Source: an uncultured Asticcacaulis sp. (GTDB taxonomy: Bacteria > Pseudomonadota > Alphaproteobacteria > Caulobacterales > Caulobacteraceae). From it: a stretch of 20,030 nt of DNA. The notes below the pieces were generated by a model. That model was not told the origin of the DNA. It worked only from the letters and a program-made list of their open reading frames with translations, and did no database searches. The DNA lies in NCBI GenBank assembly GCA_946480525.1, contig CAMLLA010000021.1, positions 1 through 20,030 of the forward strand, given 5' to 3'. Each line of letters opens with the position of its first letter. Position 1 is the first letter of the stretch. Positions 1 to 7,516 of this stretch are shown piece by piece. The position numbers and the translations under genes were made by a program.

Positions 1-1743
1 CTGGCGCTGAATCACGGCCGTCCGCAGCAGATGGGCCTGCGCAAGCTGCTCGACATCTTCCTGGAATTCCGGGAAGAAGTCGTCGTCCGCCGCATTCGTT
101 TCGAATTGAACAAGGCGCGTGACCGCGGCCATACGTTGGTCGGCCTGTCGATTGCGGTCGCCAATATCGACGAGGTGATCCATATCATCCGCTCGTCGGC
201 GGACCCGACCGAGGCACGCGAACGCCTGACGGCGCGTACATGGCCGTCGGGTGACATGGCGCCGATGATCGCCCTGATCGCCGACCCGCGCTCGATCGTG
301 CTCGATGGCGGCGACGTCCGCCTGACCGACGAACAGGCCCGCGCCATCCTGGCGCTTACCTTGTCGCGTCTGACCGGCCTTGGCCGCGATGAAATTGGCG
401 ATGAAATCAAGGCTCTTGCGGCGGCGATCGCCGAGTATCTCGAAATCCTCGGCTCGCGTGAGCGGGTTCTCGGCATCGTTCGCCAGGAACTGATCGATGT
501 GAAGGCGCTGTTTGCCGTGCCGCGCCGCACCGCCATTCTCGACAGCGAGGGCGATATCGAGGACGAAGACCTGATCCCGCGTGAGGACATGGTCGTCACC
601 GTGACGCATTCCGGCTATGTCAAGCGCACCGCCCTGGCCGCTTACCGTGAGCAGCACCGCGGCGGCAAGGGCCGTTCGGGCATGGCCATGAAGGACGAGG
701 ACGCGATCACCGGTGTCTATTCAGCCACCACCCACCAGCCGATGCTGTTCTTCTCATCGACGGGTAAGGCCTATAAGCTGAAGGTGTGGCGCCTGCCGCT
801 CGGCAATCCGCAGTCCAAGGGCAAGGCCTTCGTCAATCTGCTGCCGCTCGACAGCGGCGAGACCATCACCAACATCCTGGCCCTGCCCGAGGATGAAGCG
901 TCGTGGGAACGTCAGGACATCATCTTCGCCACCCGGTCGGGCGACATTCGCCGTAACAAGCTAAGCGACTTCGTCAACGTCAACCGCGCCGGCAAGATCG
1001 CCATGAAGCTGGAAGACGGCGATGCCATCGTCGGCGTGGCCATCTGCACCGAAGACCAGGACGTGCTGCTATCGACGGCTGCCGGCCGCTCGATCCGCTT
1101 TGCCGTCGATGAGGTCCGCGTCTTCAAGGGACGCGACTCCACCGGCGTGCGCGGTGTTCGCCTGAACGGTGACGATACGGTCATTTCCATGGCCATATTG
1201 CGCCGCGTCGACGCTTCGCCGGCCGAACGTGCCGCCTATCTCAAGGAAGCCTCGCGCCGCCGCGCCGCCGCCAGCGGCGAAGGGGAGGGCGACGATACCG
1301 CCACCACACCGGAAGCCGCCGACGACGAGGGCGAAGATGCTTCCGAAGCCGTAGCCCTGAGCGAAGACCGCTTCGCTGAGCTGGCGGCCGCGGAAGAATT
1401 CATCCTGACGATCGCCGATACCGGCTTCGGCAAGCGGACCTCGTCTTACGACTATCGCCGCACCGGCCGTGGCGGCCAGGGCATCGTCGCCATCGACCTG
1501 TCCAAGCGCGGCGGCAAGCTGGTGGCGTCCTTCCCGATCGAGTTGGGCAACGGCCTGCTGCTGGTCACGGATACCGGCCAGTTGATCCGCACCAATGTCG
1601 CCACCGTGCGCATCGCAAGCCGCAATACCCAGGGTGTGACCATCTTCCGGACTTCGGGCGGTGGCAAGGTCGTGTCGGTAGAGCGCATTGTCGAAAGCGC
1701 CGAAGATGATGGTGAAACGCCTTTGCTCAGCGATCAGAACTGA
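1..1743 (+). CDS. gyrA: DNA gyrase subunit A, C-terminal part (5'-truncated by the window edge)
   Basis: GyrA is the breakage-rejoining subunit of DNA gyrase, the cytoplasmic A2B2 enzyme that introduces negative supercoils. The frame is open from base 1, so about 580 C-terminal residues are present and the catalytic tyrosine region lies upstream. The fragment begins in the coiled-coil/tower part of the breakage-reunion domain (NHGRPQQMGLRKLLDIFLEF) and continues into the beta-pinwheel C-terminal domain. The GyrA box that wraps DNA is at 652-672 and reads QHRGGKG, with His where Arg or Lys is usual. Later blade motifs include RTGRGGQG near 1459-1482. An Ala/Glu/Asp-rich low-complexity insertion (about 1240-1375) separates two pinwheel blades. 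The stop is TGA at 1741. The gene precedes coaD by 78 bp with no terminator visible, so read-through is possible. Identity is very secure. Confidence 0.97.
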   Translation: MALNHGRPQQMGLRKLLDIFLEFREEVVVRRIRFELNKARDRGHTLVGLSIAVANIDEVIHIIRSSADPTEARERLTARTWPSGDMAPMIALIADPRSIVLDGGDVRLTDEQARAILALTLSRLTGLGRDEIGDEIKALAAAIAEYLEILGSRERVLGIVRQELIDVKALFAVPRRTAILDSEGDIEDEDLIPREDMVVTVTHSGYVKRTALAAYREQHRGGKGRSGMAMKDEDAITGVYSATTHQPMLFFSSTGKAYKLKVWRLPLGNPQSKGKAFVNLLPLDSGETITNILALPEDEASWERQDIIFATRSGDIRRNKLSDFVNVNRAGKIAMKLEDGDAIVGVAICTEDQDVLLSTAAGRSIRFAVDEVRVFKGRDSTGVRGVRLNGDDTVISMAILRRVDASPAERAAYLKEASRRRAAASGEGEGDDTATTPEAADDEGEDASEAVALSEDRFAELAAAEEFILTIADTGFGKRTSSYDYRRTGRGGQGIVAIDLSKRGGKLVASFPIELGNGLLLVTDTGQLIRTNVATVRIASRNTQGVTIFRTSGGGKVVSVERIVESAEDDGETPLLSDQN

Positions 1744-1821
1744 CGAACCGAGGATGTAAGTTCAACGCGGTATTCGCTGTATCCCTGCACACTTCAGCAT
1801 ATCGCTTAAGGAAAAGACGGA

Positions 1822-2304
1822 ATGCGGATTGGACTCTATCCAGGGACGTTCGATCCCGTTACCAACGGCCATAGCGACATCATCGGGCGCGCCGTCAAGC
1901 TGGTCGACAAACTGGTGATCGGTGTCGCTAAAAACGCCGGCAAGGGGCCGACCTTCAACCTCGACGAACGCGTCGAGATGCTGAAGGAACAGGTTGCGCG
2001 GCATGGCGACAGAGTCGAGGTCATTCCTTTTGAAAGCCTGCTGATCCACTTTGCCCAGGAGGTCGGGGCCACCGTCATCATCCGTGGCTTGCGTGCCGTC
2101 GCTGATTTCGAGTACGAATTTCAGATGACAGCGATGAACCAACAGCTTAATCGTGAGATTGAGACCGTGTTCCTGATGGCCGATCCGCGTCATCAGGCCG
2201 TTGCGTCGCGTTTGGTCAAAGAAATAGCCCAATTGGGCGGCAGTATCGCGCCGTTTGTGGCGCCCAGCGTGGCGGAACGCCTGTTGGCTAAGGTAAAGGG
2301 ATAG
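1822..2304 (+). CDS. coaD: Phosphopantetheine adenylyltransferase
   Basis: CoaD transfers AMP from ATP to 4'-phosphopantetheine, giving dephospho-CoA, the penultimate step of coenzyme A synthesis in the cytoplasm. The 160-residue length is normal. The N-terminus GLYPGTFDPVTNGH carries the nucleotidyltransferase (T/H)xGH motif, here TNGH. GLRAVADFEYEFQM in the middle and SRLVKEIAQLGG near the C-terminus (in place of the usual ISSTxVKE) are also family signatures. An AAGGA Shine-Dalgarno sequence at 1809-1813 supports this ATG. The exported cyclophilin follows 7 bp after the stop, so the two are probably co-transcribed, possibly with gyrA. Confidence 0.97.
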   Translation: MRIGLYPGTFDPVTNGHSDIIGRAVKLVDKLVIGVAKNAGKGPTFNLDERVEMLKEQVARHGDRVEVIPFESLLIHFAQEVGATVIIRGLRAVADFEYEFQMTAMNQQLNREIETVFLMADPRHQAVASRLVKEIAQLGGSIAPFVAPSVAERLLAKVKG

Positions 2305-2311
2305 ATCGTTT

Positions 2312-3205
2312 ATGTCAGGGGTGAAAATTAAGGCTGTTCACTGGGGGACTCTGGGGGCGATGGCGGCCTTGCTGGTTACGACGTCCGCTATAGCGCTTGA
2401 ACCCGGATATCGTGAACTGGATGCCCAGAACACCCTCGTCATCGACACCACGAAAGGGCAGGTCATCGTCGAGATGTACCCTCAGCTGGCGCCCGCCCAT
2501 GCCGAACGTATGCAGACCCTGACGCGCCAGGGCTTTTATGACGGCATCATTTTTCATCGCGTCATCGAAGATTTCATGGCCCAGACCGGCGACCCGCAGG
2601 GCACCGGGCAGGGGGGCTCGACGCTTCCCGACCTGAAGGCCGAATTCACCGTGCGCAAGGACGCCAGCTTTCCGATGAAGGTCGTTCAGCGCCAGGGCGG
2701 CATGGAAATCGGCTATGTCGGCGCCATGCCGGTCGAAAGCCAGGTGCCGGAACTGGCGGCCATTACCATCGACGGCAAGACCCAGGCGTGGGGCCTGTAC
2801 TGCCAGGGTGTGCTGGGCATGGCCCGCGACAATTCCCCTGATTCCGGCAATAGCCAGTTCTTCCTGATGCGTGGCGCCAATGATGTGCTGGAAAAGCGCT
2901 ATACCGCTTTCGGTACCGTCGTCAGCGGTCTCGATGTCGTGCGCAAGATCAAGATCGGCGAACCCGCGGTCAATCCCGACAAGATGACCAAGGTGCGTCT
3001 GCTGGCCGACATCCCTGTCGCCGAACGTCCGAAGATCGAGATCATGGATACCAATTCGCCGCAGTTCCAGGCCGTGGTGGACGCCAAGATCAAGGAAATG
3101 GGCACGAATTTTTCGCCGTGCGACGTTACGGTGCCGGTTAAGCGAACCGACACCCCGCCGGCCGTCACGACGGCTGCCGCGAAACCGGCCAAGCCGGCGT
3201 CGTAA
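2312..3205 (+). CDS. Exported cyclophilin-type peptidyl-prolyl cis-trans isomerase
   Basis: This 297-residue protein is a cyclophilin that isomerises X-Pro peptide bonds. Residues 1-28 form a signal peptide (hydrophobic segment about 13-26, likely cleavage after AIA), so it should act in the periplasm. Catalytic-core signatures are visible: FYDGIIFHRV with Arg83, FMAQTGDP with Gln91, and GVLGMARDNSPDSGNSQFF around residues 166-184. Two features differ from minimal bacterial cyclophilins of about 160-190 residues. There is an extra segment of about 50 residues (roughly 113-163) between the LKAEF and LGMAR motifs, and a C-terminal extension from about residue 230 that ends in an Ala/Pro/Lys-rich tail. 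It lies directly downstream of coaD and is followed by a strong terminator. A second, cytoplasmic cyclophilin is encoded at 12358-12828. Confidence 0.93.
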   Translation: MSGVKIKAVHWGTLGAMAALLVTTSAIALEPGYRELDAQNTLVIDTTKGQVIVEMYPQLAPAHAERMQTLTRQGFYDGIIFHRVIEDFMAQTGDPQGTGQGGSTLPDLKAEFTVRKDASFPMKVVQRQGGMEIGYVGAMPVESQVPELAAITIDGKTQAWGLYCQGVLGMARDNSPDSGNSQFFLMRGANDVLEKRYTAFGTVVSGLDVVRKIKIGEPAVNPDKMTKVRLLADIPVAERPKIEIMDTNSPQFQAVVDAKIKEMGTNFSPCDVTVPVKRTDTPPAVTTAAAKPAKPAS

Positions 3206-3213
3206 ACCGGATA

Positions 3214-4452
3214 TCACAGGGCGTCTTCGGACGCCCTTTTTTGTACCTGGCCGCCAGCGCGGGGCTTTCCGCCACTCCGACCCCGACGGCGGCGTGGACG
3301 CTTTCTGGCCATGGACAGCAACAGGCCTTCGCGCAGGCCCCGATCAGCGACGCGCAAGTTCTGGCACGGCCACAGCCGCTGGACGGCTTCAAGAATTGCG
3401 GCGCCTGCCAGGACAAGATCCGCACGATCGCGCCCGATGCAGGGTTCCTGTTCACGTCCGGACCTGCCGAGGTCGAGCAGCCGCGTTATGACGGCCTGGC
3501 ACTGTCCATGTTCCATCCACAGACCGTCGACGCGCGACCGGTCATAGCGGTCCAGGCGCAGATGCATGCCGGCAAGCGACGTAATCGCTCCCGATGTTCC
3601 AACGATATAGGCTTCGCCGCAGTCGAAGGCCCCGCGGAACGAATCGGCGTCGGTGAAGTCTTTCAGGCGTGCGGCGACGTCAGCGACCATGGCTTCGAAC
3701 CAGACACGTGTGTCGCCGCTTTCGGGTTCCGGAAAGCGCTCGGCGAGACTAACGACGCCCACCGGCAAGGATATCCAGTGGCGCGGGCGCGGCATGACGC
3801 GCGAAGCCTTCAGGTCCGTGCGTTTTCCGGGGGCCGCTGCCAGTTCGACCCAGCTTAGCTCCGTCGAACCGCCACCGACATCCATGACCAGGGCCGCACG
3901 CGGTTTGGGCGACAGGCCGTCACCGTCGAGCAGGGACGCGCAACCCATGACCGAAAGCCGTGCCTCTTCTTCCGGCGTGATGATGGTGAGGCGCAGGCCT
4001 GTTTCACGTTCGACCCTGGCAATAAAGTCGCGGCCGTTGCTGGCCATGCGGCATGCCTGGGTGGCGACGGCGCGAATGCGTGTAACGCCACGCTTCTCGA
4101 TCTTTTCGGCGCAGATTTTCAGAGCGCGCAACGCACGGTCCATGGCGCGGTCATCGAGCCGTCCCGAAGCGGTCAGGCCTTCGCCGAGGCGGACGATTCG
4201 CGAAAACGCCTCGACGATCTTGAATTGTGAATTCTGCAGGGTGGCGATCATCAAGCGGCAATTATTGGTGCCGAGATCAAGCGCCGCGTACAGGACCTGG
4301 CCGTCGCGGCCGCTTGCCGACTGTGATTGCCGATCATGCGTCGGCGGGAAGCGCCGCCCCTTTTGGCGCCCACCGGACGAACCTTCGGCCGGCCCAGCGC
4401 CGTCAAGTGTGCCCGCCGGCCGGAACCGCCGGGCTTTTGAGGGAGCCTGCAT
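3214..4452 (-). CDS. Ppx/GppA family exopolyphosphatase / pppGpp phosphohydrolase
   Basis: This is a member of the ASKHA-fold Ppx/GppA family, which hydrolyses inorganic polyphosphate or the gamma-phosphate of pppGpp. The sequence does not say which. The family N-terminal phosphate-binding loop is ALDLGTNNCRLMIA, after a basic, disordered leader of about 55 residues. A second glycine-rich loop, VMDVGGGSTELSW, and the conserved IVGTSGAITSLAGM and VADRGLREGLL motifs follow. At 412 residues it resembles the short, two-domain alphaproteobacterial form and lacks the C-terminal HD-like domain of E. coli Ppx. The C-terminus is very basic (KRPRRRRGR). The ATG at 4452 has AAGGGG about 8 bases upstream. 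The last codons (SEDAL) overlap the neighbouring terminator hairpin. Confidence 0.9.
   Translation of the reverse strand: MQAPSKARRFRPAGTLDGAGPAEGSSGGRQKGRRFPPTHDRQSQSASGRDGQVLYAALDLGTNNCRLMIATLQNSQFKIVEAFSRIVRLGEGLTASGRLDDRAMDRALRALKICAEKIEKRGVTRIRAVATQACRMASNGRDFIARVERETGLRLTIITPEEEARLSVMGCASLLDGDGLSPKPRAALVMDVGGGSTELSWVELAAAPGKRTDLKASRVMPRPRHWISLPVGVVSLAERFPEPESGDTRVWFEAMVADVAARLKDFTDADSFRGAFDCGEAYIVGTSGAITSLAGMHLRLDRYDRSRVDGLWMEHGQCQAVITRLLDLGRSGREQEPCIGRDRADLVLAGAAILEAVQRLWPCQNLRVADRGLREGLLLSMARKRPRRRRGRSGGKPRAGGQVQKRASEDAL
3219..3242 (+). terminator. Rho-independent terminator after the exported cyclophilin
   Basis: A perfect 7-bp stem (GGGCGTC/GACGCCC) closed by a TTCG tetraloop is followed by six T residues at 3237-3242. 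C(UUCG)G is an especially stable loop. It ends the coaD-cyclophilin transcript. It also lies inside the last codons of the convergent phosphatase gene. Confidence 0.93.
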
Positions 4453-4750
4453 GGCTCATACCCCTTATTTTATGTACGCGGTGGCGGCACCATGCCATTG
4501 ACCGGCGGGCGGTCAATGCGCGTCTTCCTCTCCACTCTAGGACGGGGAGGGGGCTCTGCCAACAGCTTTCTGTCAAACATTGTCTGTAGACGGTTGAAAG
4601 CAATCCGGAATGTTTTCGCCCGTCAGGATTAACCATAAAGCGTCCTGAAAGAAAAACACGGTTCACTGACAACCAAAGGGAGAAGGGCGCTGACGGCCTT
4701 GCGCAGATAGCGTTACAAAACTGCGGGCCATGGAAGACGGGAATCACACG
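4453..4750. other. Divergent intergenic region between the phosphatase and hspQ
   Basis: About 300 bp separate two divergent genes and must hold their promoters. I see no persuasive sigma-70 or sigma-32 promoter pair and no CtrA site. A short inverted pair (CAGGA/TCCTG, about 4624-4655) is not convincing. I see no RNA gene or coding region here. Confidence 0.5.
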
Positions 4751-5083
4751 ATGCCGGAACACAGATCTGCAAAGTTCGACATTGGCCAGGTCGTCAAGCA
4801 CAGCCTGTTCGAATTTCGTGGCGTCGTCTTCGACGTCGATCCTGAGTTTTCCAATACCGAAGAATGGTGGCAGGCCATCCCTGAAAAGGTTCGGCCGGTA
4901 AAGAATCAGCCCTTCTACCATTTGCTGGCGGTGAGCGGTGACGCCCACTATGTCGCCTATGCGTCGGAAGAAAACCTGTGCGTCGATACGACGGGCCAGC
5001 CGTTGCAGCATCCTCAGGCAAAACTTCTGTTCGAGCGATTCGAGAATGGCCGCTATCTGCCCAAGAGCCGTATGGCGAATTGA
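4751..5083 (+). CDS. hspQ: HspQ-like heat shock / hemimethylated-DNA-binding protein
   Basis: The protein belongs to the HspQ (YccV) family, small cytoplasmic proteins described in enterobacteria as heat-inducible. E. coli HspQ binds hemimethylated DNA in vitro and acts as a specificity factor for Lon protease. Family signatures are AKFDIGQVVKHSLFEFRGVV, the FDVDPEFSNTEEWW block, QPFYHLLA, and HYVAYASEENL. From this ATG it has 110 residues, close to the family's usual 105. An in-frame ATG at 4730 would add seven residues (MEDGNHT). I prefer 4751 because a purine-rich GGAAGACGGGAA lies just upstream and family members begin close to the AKF segment. It is a single-gene unit followed by a terminator. 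Confidence 0.9.
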   Translation: MPEHRSAKFDIGQVVKHSLFEFRGVVFDVDPEFSNTEEWWQAIPEKVRPVKNQPFYHLLAVSGDAHYVAYASEENLCVDTTGQPLQHPQAKLLFERFENGRYLPKSRMAN

Positions 5084-5108
5084 CGGCGACGCTCGACGCC
5101 ACGCATCA

Positions 5109-5140
5109 GGCCGCAACCGGTTCGCCGGTGCGGTCTTTTT
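5109..5140 (+). terminator. Rho-independent terminator after hspQ
   Basis: The stem pairs 5109-5120 with 5125-5135 (GGCCGC-A-ACCGG against CCGGTGCGGTC), with one bulged A and one G-U pair. The loop is TTCG, and five T residues follow at 5136-5140. It begins 26 bp after the hspQ stop codon. Confidence 0.8.
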
Positions 5141-5185
5141 GCGTTGCCCATGAAGGGCAGTCTCTGTTTTCGGGAATAAGTCTTT

Positions 5186-5262
5186 TGGTGAGCCCGCTGG
5201 GACTCGAACCCAGGACCCTCTGATTAAAAGTCAGATGCTCTAGCCGGCTGAGCTACGGGCTC
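5186..5262 (-). tRNA. tRNA-Lys (anticodon UUU)
   Basis: Read on the minus strand, the 77-nt gene folds as a complete cloverleaf. The acceptor stem GAGCCCG pairs with CGGGCTC, followed by discriminator A and an encoded CCA (5186-5188). The D-arm begins AGCTCAGCCGGC. The anticodon arm TCTGA-CTTTTAA-TCAGA places anticodon UUU at 5226-5228. The T-arm contains GGTTCGAGTCC. It decodes AAA/AAG lysine codons. It stands alone on the minus strand between two plus-strand genes, and I could not identify a convincing promoter or terminator for it. Confidence 0.97.
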
Positions 5263-5464
5263 ACGTCAAGACGTTGGGCTTGACCTCAGCCACAAAAGGG
5301 TGGATCAAACGTGGGCACTTCATAGAGGGGAGTTTGCTTTTTCGCAAGCGTGTCTGCTTGTTTTTATGTATTGTTTTTTTACGGTCGCAGCGGCCATCAA
5401 AATGACGAACGCGGGGCGTAGCATGAGGATAAGCTTGTGGCCTTGTAACCCATCGGGGAGGACC

Positions 5465-6169
5465 ATGAAGCCGGAGCGTACAGGGGGAAAGATCATAAGA
5501 GTTTTAGCTGCCGTTGTGTGTGCGAGCCTTGCGCTTGCCGCCTGTTCCTCCAATCGTCCCGACTATGATGTCGCCGATGGTGCGCGTGGTCCTGACGAAC
5601 GCACCGAAAAGATGCGTCAGTCGACCGAGGACAATAATGACTGGGGGGATGCCGTCACCGCGCCCCTCGAGGATTTGAACCTCAAGCGCACGCATATCCC
5701 GCAAATCCTTTTAGACGCCATGTCGAGGCCATATGACCTGGCCGGGCTGGACAAGTGCGAAACCATCGCCGGCGAGGTGCGCAAGCTCGACGCCTTGCTT
5801 GGGCCGGACCTGGATGAACCGCCCCCGCCTCCGGATGAGTCGACGATGCGCCAAAAGGGCGGCCGCATGGCCAACAAGGCTGCCGTGGGCGCTGTGCGCG
5901 GGGCGACCCGCAGCATCATCCCGTTCCGCGGCCTGATCCGTCAGATGACCGGCGCCGAGAAGCATCAGAAACTTGTGGATGAAGCCATTCAGGCCGGCAA
6001 GTCGCGACGTGCCTATCTCAAGGGTGTCGGCATGAACAAGAACTGCGCGCCGCCGGCCGCGCCGTCGTGGTTCAAGCCGCGGGTCTATATCGACACGTAC
6101 GAAAAGGCGCCTGTTCAGACCACGACCAAAAAAAAACGGACGACAGGCCGCCGAGGTGGTAGAAACTAG
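5465..6169 (+). CDS. Putative lipoprotein of unknown function
   Basis: I do not recognise a named family. From ATG 5465 the protein has 234 residues and a lipoprotein signal peptide: basic N-region, hydrophobic VLAAVVCASLAL, and lipobox LAAC with the lipidated Cys at residue 27. The frame is open further upstream to 5300. The 5465 start is chosen because it gives this signal and has GGGGAGGA immediately before it (5455-5462). The mature protein has a Pro-rich stretch (DEPPPPPDE), a central block containing RSIIPFRGLIRQMTGAEKH, and two cysteines (98 and 194) that could form a disulfide. The C-terminus is basic (KKKRTTGRRGGRN) and encoded across a run of nine A residues (6128-6136), a possible slippage site or sequencing-error hot spot. 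The palindrome cluster follows directly. Confidence 0.8.
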   Translation: MKPERTGGKIIRVLAAVVCASLALAACSSNRPDYDVADGARGPDERTEKMRQSTEDNNDWGDAVTAPLEDLNLKRTHIPQILLDAMSRPYDLAGLDKCETIAGEVRKLDALLGPDLDEPPPPPDESTMRQKGGRMANKAAVGAVRGATRSIIPFRGLIRQMTGAEKHQKLVDEAIQAGKSRRAYLKGVGMNKNCAPPAAPSWFKPRVYIDTYEKAPVQTTTKKKRTTGRRGGRN

Positions 6170-6170
6170 A

Positions 6171-6219
6171 GCGATATTTAAGGCGAAAAGTGTGAAGCGG
6201 TTTTCGCCTTAAATATCGC
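6171..6219. repeat. 19-bp perfect palindromic repeat
   Basis: Arms 6171-6189 and 6201-6219 are perfect inverted repeats (GCGATATTTAAGGCGAAAA and its complement) around an 11-nt loop, GTGTGAAGCGG. It begins 1 bp after the lipoprotein stop codon. It lacks a T-tract in either direction, so it is not a canonical terminator. The core GAAAAGTGTGAAGCGGTTTT resembles dispersed intergenic palindromes I recall from alphaproteobacterial genomes, which I cannot check here. Confidence 0.85.
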
Positions 6220-6233
6220 GACAAAACAAAAGC

Positions 6234-6275
6234 TTAGATCGGAATGATGCTTCCGTCTAAATCATTCCGATCTAA
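6234..6275. repeat. 15-bp perfect palindromic repeat
   Basis: Arms 6234-6248 (TTAGATCGGAATGAT) and 6261-6275 are perfect inverted repeats around a 12-nt loop. It sits 14 bp after the first palindrome and abuts the terminator. The two palindromes may be one composite intergenic repeat. Confidence 0.8.
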
Positions 6276-6312
6276 AAAAATCGGCCCGGAACCAATCCGG
6301 GCCGATTTTTTT
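6274..6312. terminator. Bidirectional rho-independent terminator between the lipoprotein gene and tgt
   Basis: A 10-bp GC-rich stem (TCGGCCCGGA/TCCGGGCCGA) with loop ACCAA is flanked by seven A residues on the left (6274-6280) and seven T residues on the right (6306-6312). It therefore ends transcription from both convergent genes. Its last two bases are part of the tgt stop codon. Confidence 0.93.
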
Positions 6313-7423
6313 ACTTGGTCCAGCGGCTGAGCAGATCGCGCCGCAGGGTGGAGAAGCTTCCGTCAGCGATGGCCGCGCGCATCCGGATCATCAGCGCCTG
6401 GAAAAACGCGATATTGTGCCAGGACAGCAGGATCTGGCCCAGAATCTCCTCGGCGCGGATCAAGTGATGCAGATAGGCCTTGGAGTAGTCGCGGCTGGCC
6501 GGGCAGTCGCTTGTGGCGTCAAGCGGCTCGTCGTCCTCGGCAAAACGGGCATTTTTCATGTTGATCGGCCCGTCCCAGGTCCAGACCTGACCGTGACGGC
6601 CGGATCGCGTCGGCAGGACGCAGTCGAACATATCAACACCGCGCGCCACGCCTTCGAGCAGATCTATGGGCTTGCCGACGCCCATCAGGTAGCGCGGCCG
6701 CTCCCACGGCAGCAGTGGGACGCAGAAATCGAGCGTGTCGCACATAGCCTGGTGGCCTTCGCCGACCGCCAGCCCGCCGATGGCGTAGCCGTCGAAGCCG
6801 ATATCGAGCAAACGATCGGTCGATTCGCGCCGCAGGTTCTCAAATGTCGAGCCCTGCTGGATACCGAACAGGGCCTGTGTGTCGCGCGTGCCGAACGCGT
6901 TCTTTGAACGCTGACCCCAGCGCGCCGACAGTTGCAGCGCCTGTTGCGCGCGCCTTTCGTCGGCCGGGTAGGAGACGCATTCGTCCAACTGCATGACGAT
7001 GTCGGAGCCCAGCAGATCGGCCTGGATTTCGATCGAGCGTTCCGGCGACAGGACGTGCTTTGAGCCGTCGATATGGCTTGAGAAGGTGACGGCGTCTTCC
7101 TTGACCTTGGAAATCTTCGACAGGCTCATGACCTGGAAGCCGCCGGAATCGGTCAGGATCGGTCCGTCCCAGCCCATGAATTTGTGCAGGCCACCCAGGC
7201 GCTTCACGCGTTCGGGCCCAGGCCGCAGCATCAGATGGTAGGTGTTGCCCAGAATAATCTTCGCGTGGGACTGGCGCACCATGTCGAGCGTCAGCGCCTT
7301 GACGGTCGCCGCCGTGCCAACCGGCATGAAGATAGGAGTGGGGATATCGCCGCGCGGAGTCCTGAGCACGCCGGTACGCGCCTGGCCGTCATGGGCATGG
7401 ATTTCAAAGGGAAAAGCACTCAT
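6311..7423 (-). CDS. tgt: tRNA-guanine transglycosylase (queuine/preQ1)
   Basis: Tgt exchanges guanine-34 of tRNAs with GUN anticodons for preQ1, the base-swap step of queuosine synthesis. The 370-residue length is normal. Substrate-pocket and active-site motifs are clear: [25 protein letters not shown] (general acid Asp), [17 protein letters not shown], and [13 protein letters not shown] with the nucleophile Asp267. The structural zinc site is abnormal: the expected CxCxxC reads SDCPAS (residues 305-310), so two of three cysteines are serines, while the fourth ligand His336 is kept. The ATG at 7423 is the only family-like start, although no good Shine-Dalgarno sequence precedes it; the frame stays open upstream only as antisense of arsR. 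queA is 2.8 kb further upstream on the same strand. Confidence 0.95.
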   Translation of the reverse strand: MSAFPFEIHAHDGQARTGVLRTPRGDIPTPIFMPVGTAATVKALTLDMVRQSHAKIILGNTYHLMLRPGPERVKRLGGLHKFMGWDGPILTDSGGFQVMSLSKISKVKEDAVTFSSHIDGSKHVLSPERSIEIQADLLGSDIVMQLDECVSYPADERRAQQALQLSARWGQRSKNAFGTRDTQALFGIQQGSTFENLRRESTDRLLDIGFDGYAIGGLAVGEGHQAMCDTLDFCVPLLPWERPRYLMGVGKPIDLLEGVARGVDMFDCVLPTRSGRHGQVWTWDGPINMKNARFAEDDEPLDATSDCPASRDYSKAYLHHLIRAEEILGQILLSWHNIAFFQALMIRMRAAIADGSFSTLRRDLLSRWTK

Positions 7424-7472
7424 GGGCGGCTCAATAGCGGCAAGTGTCGACGAGGTAAAGGCGGTGATGACT

Positions 7473-7510
7473 TTATATTCCTTGACGAGAATATTCCTTT
7501 GTGGGAATAT
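7473..7510. promoter_or_regulatory. Likely ArsR operator with three ATATTCC half-sites and an embedded promoter
   Basis: ATATTCC occurs at 7475-7481 and 7491-7497, and its complement GGAATAT at 7504-7510. The last two form an inverted repeat with a 6-bp spacer; the first two are direct repeats 16 bp apart. GAATATTC (7489-7496) is also palindromic. A -35-like TTGACG (7482-7487) lies 17 bp before GAATAT (7505-7510), so the candidate promoter is woven into the half-sites. Autorepression by the ArsR protein encoded next is the natural inference, and tgt transcription in the other direction could be affected. Confidence 0.7.
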
Positions 7511-7516
7511 AAAATC

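Noticed and set aside
2315..3217. 300-residue open frame on the minus strand over the exported cyclophilin
   Set aside because: It is a GC-rich antisense shadow, with unusual His/Arg/Gly composition and no recognisable domain, opposite a clear cyclophilin.
3241..4501. Plus-strand open frames across the Ppx/GppA gene
   Set aside because: They are shadows of a phosphatase with clear phosphate-binding motifs on the minus strand.
5341..5395. Possible terminator in a T-rich stretch downstream of CAAGC/GCTTG
   Set aside because: The stem is only 5 bp and no gene ends nearby on the plus strand.
5300..5464. Extended start of the lipoprotein at 5300
   Set aside because: The extra 55 residues would bury the lipoprotein signal peptide, while ATG 5465 has a strong ribosome binding site.
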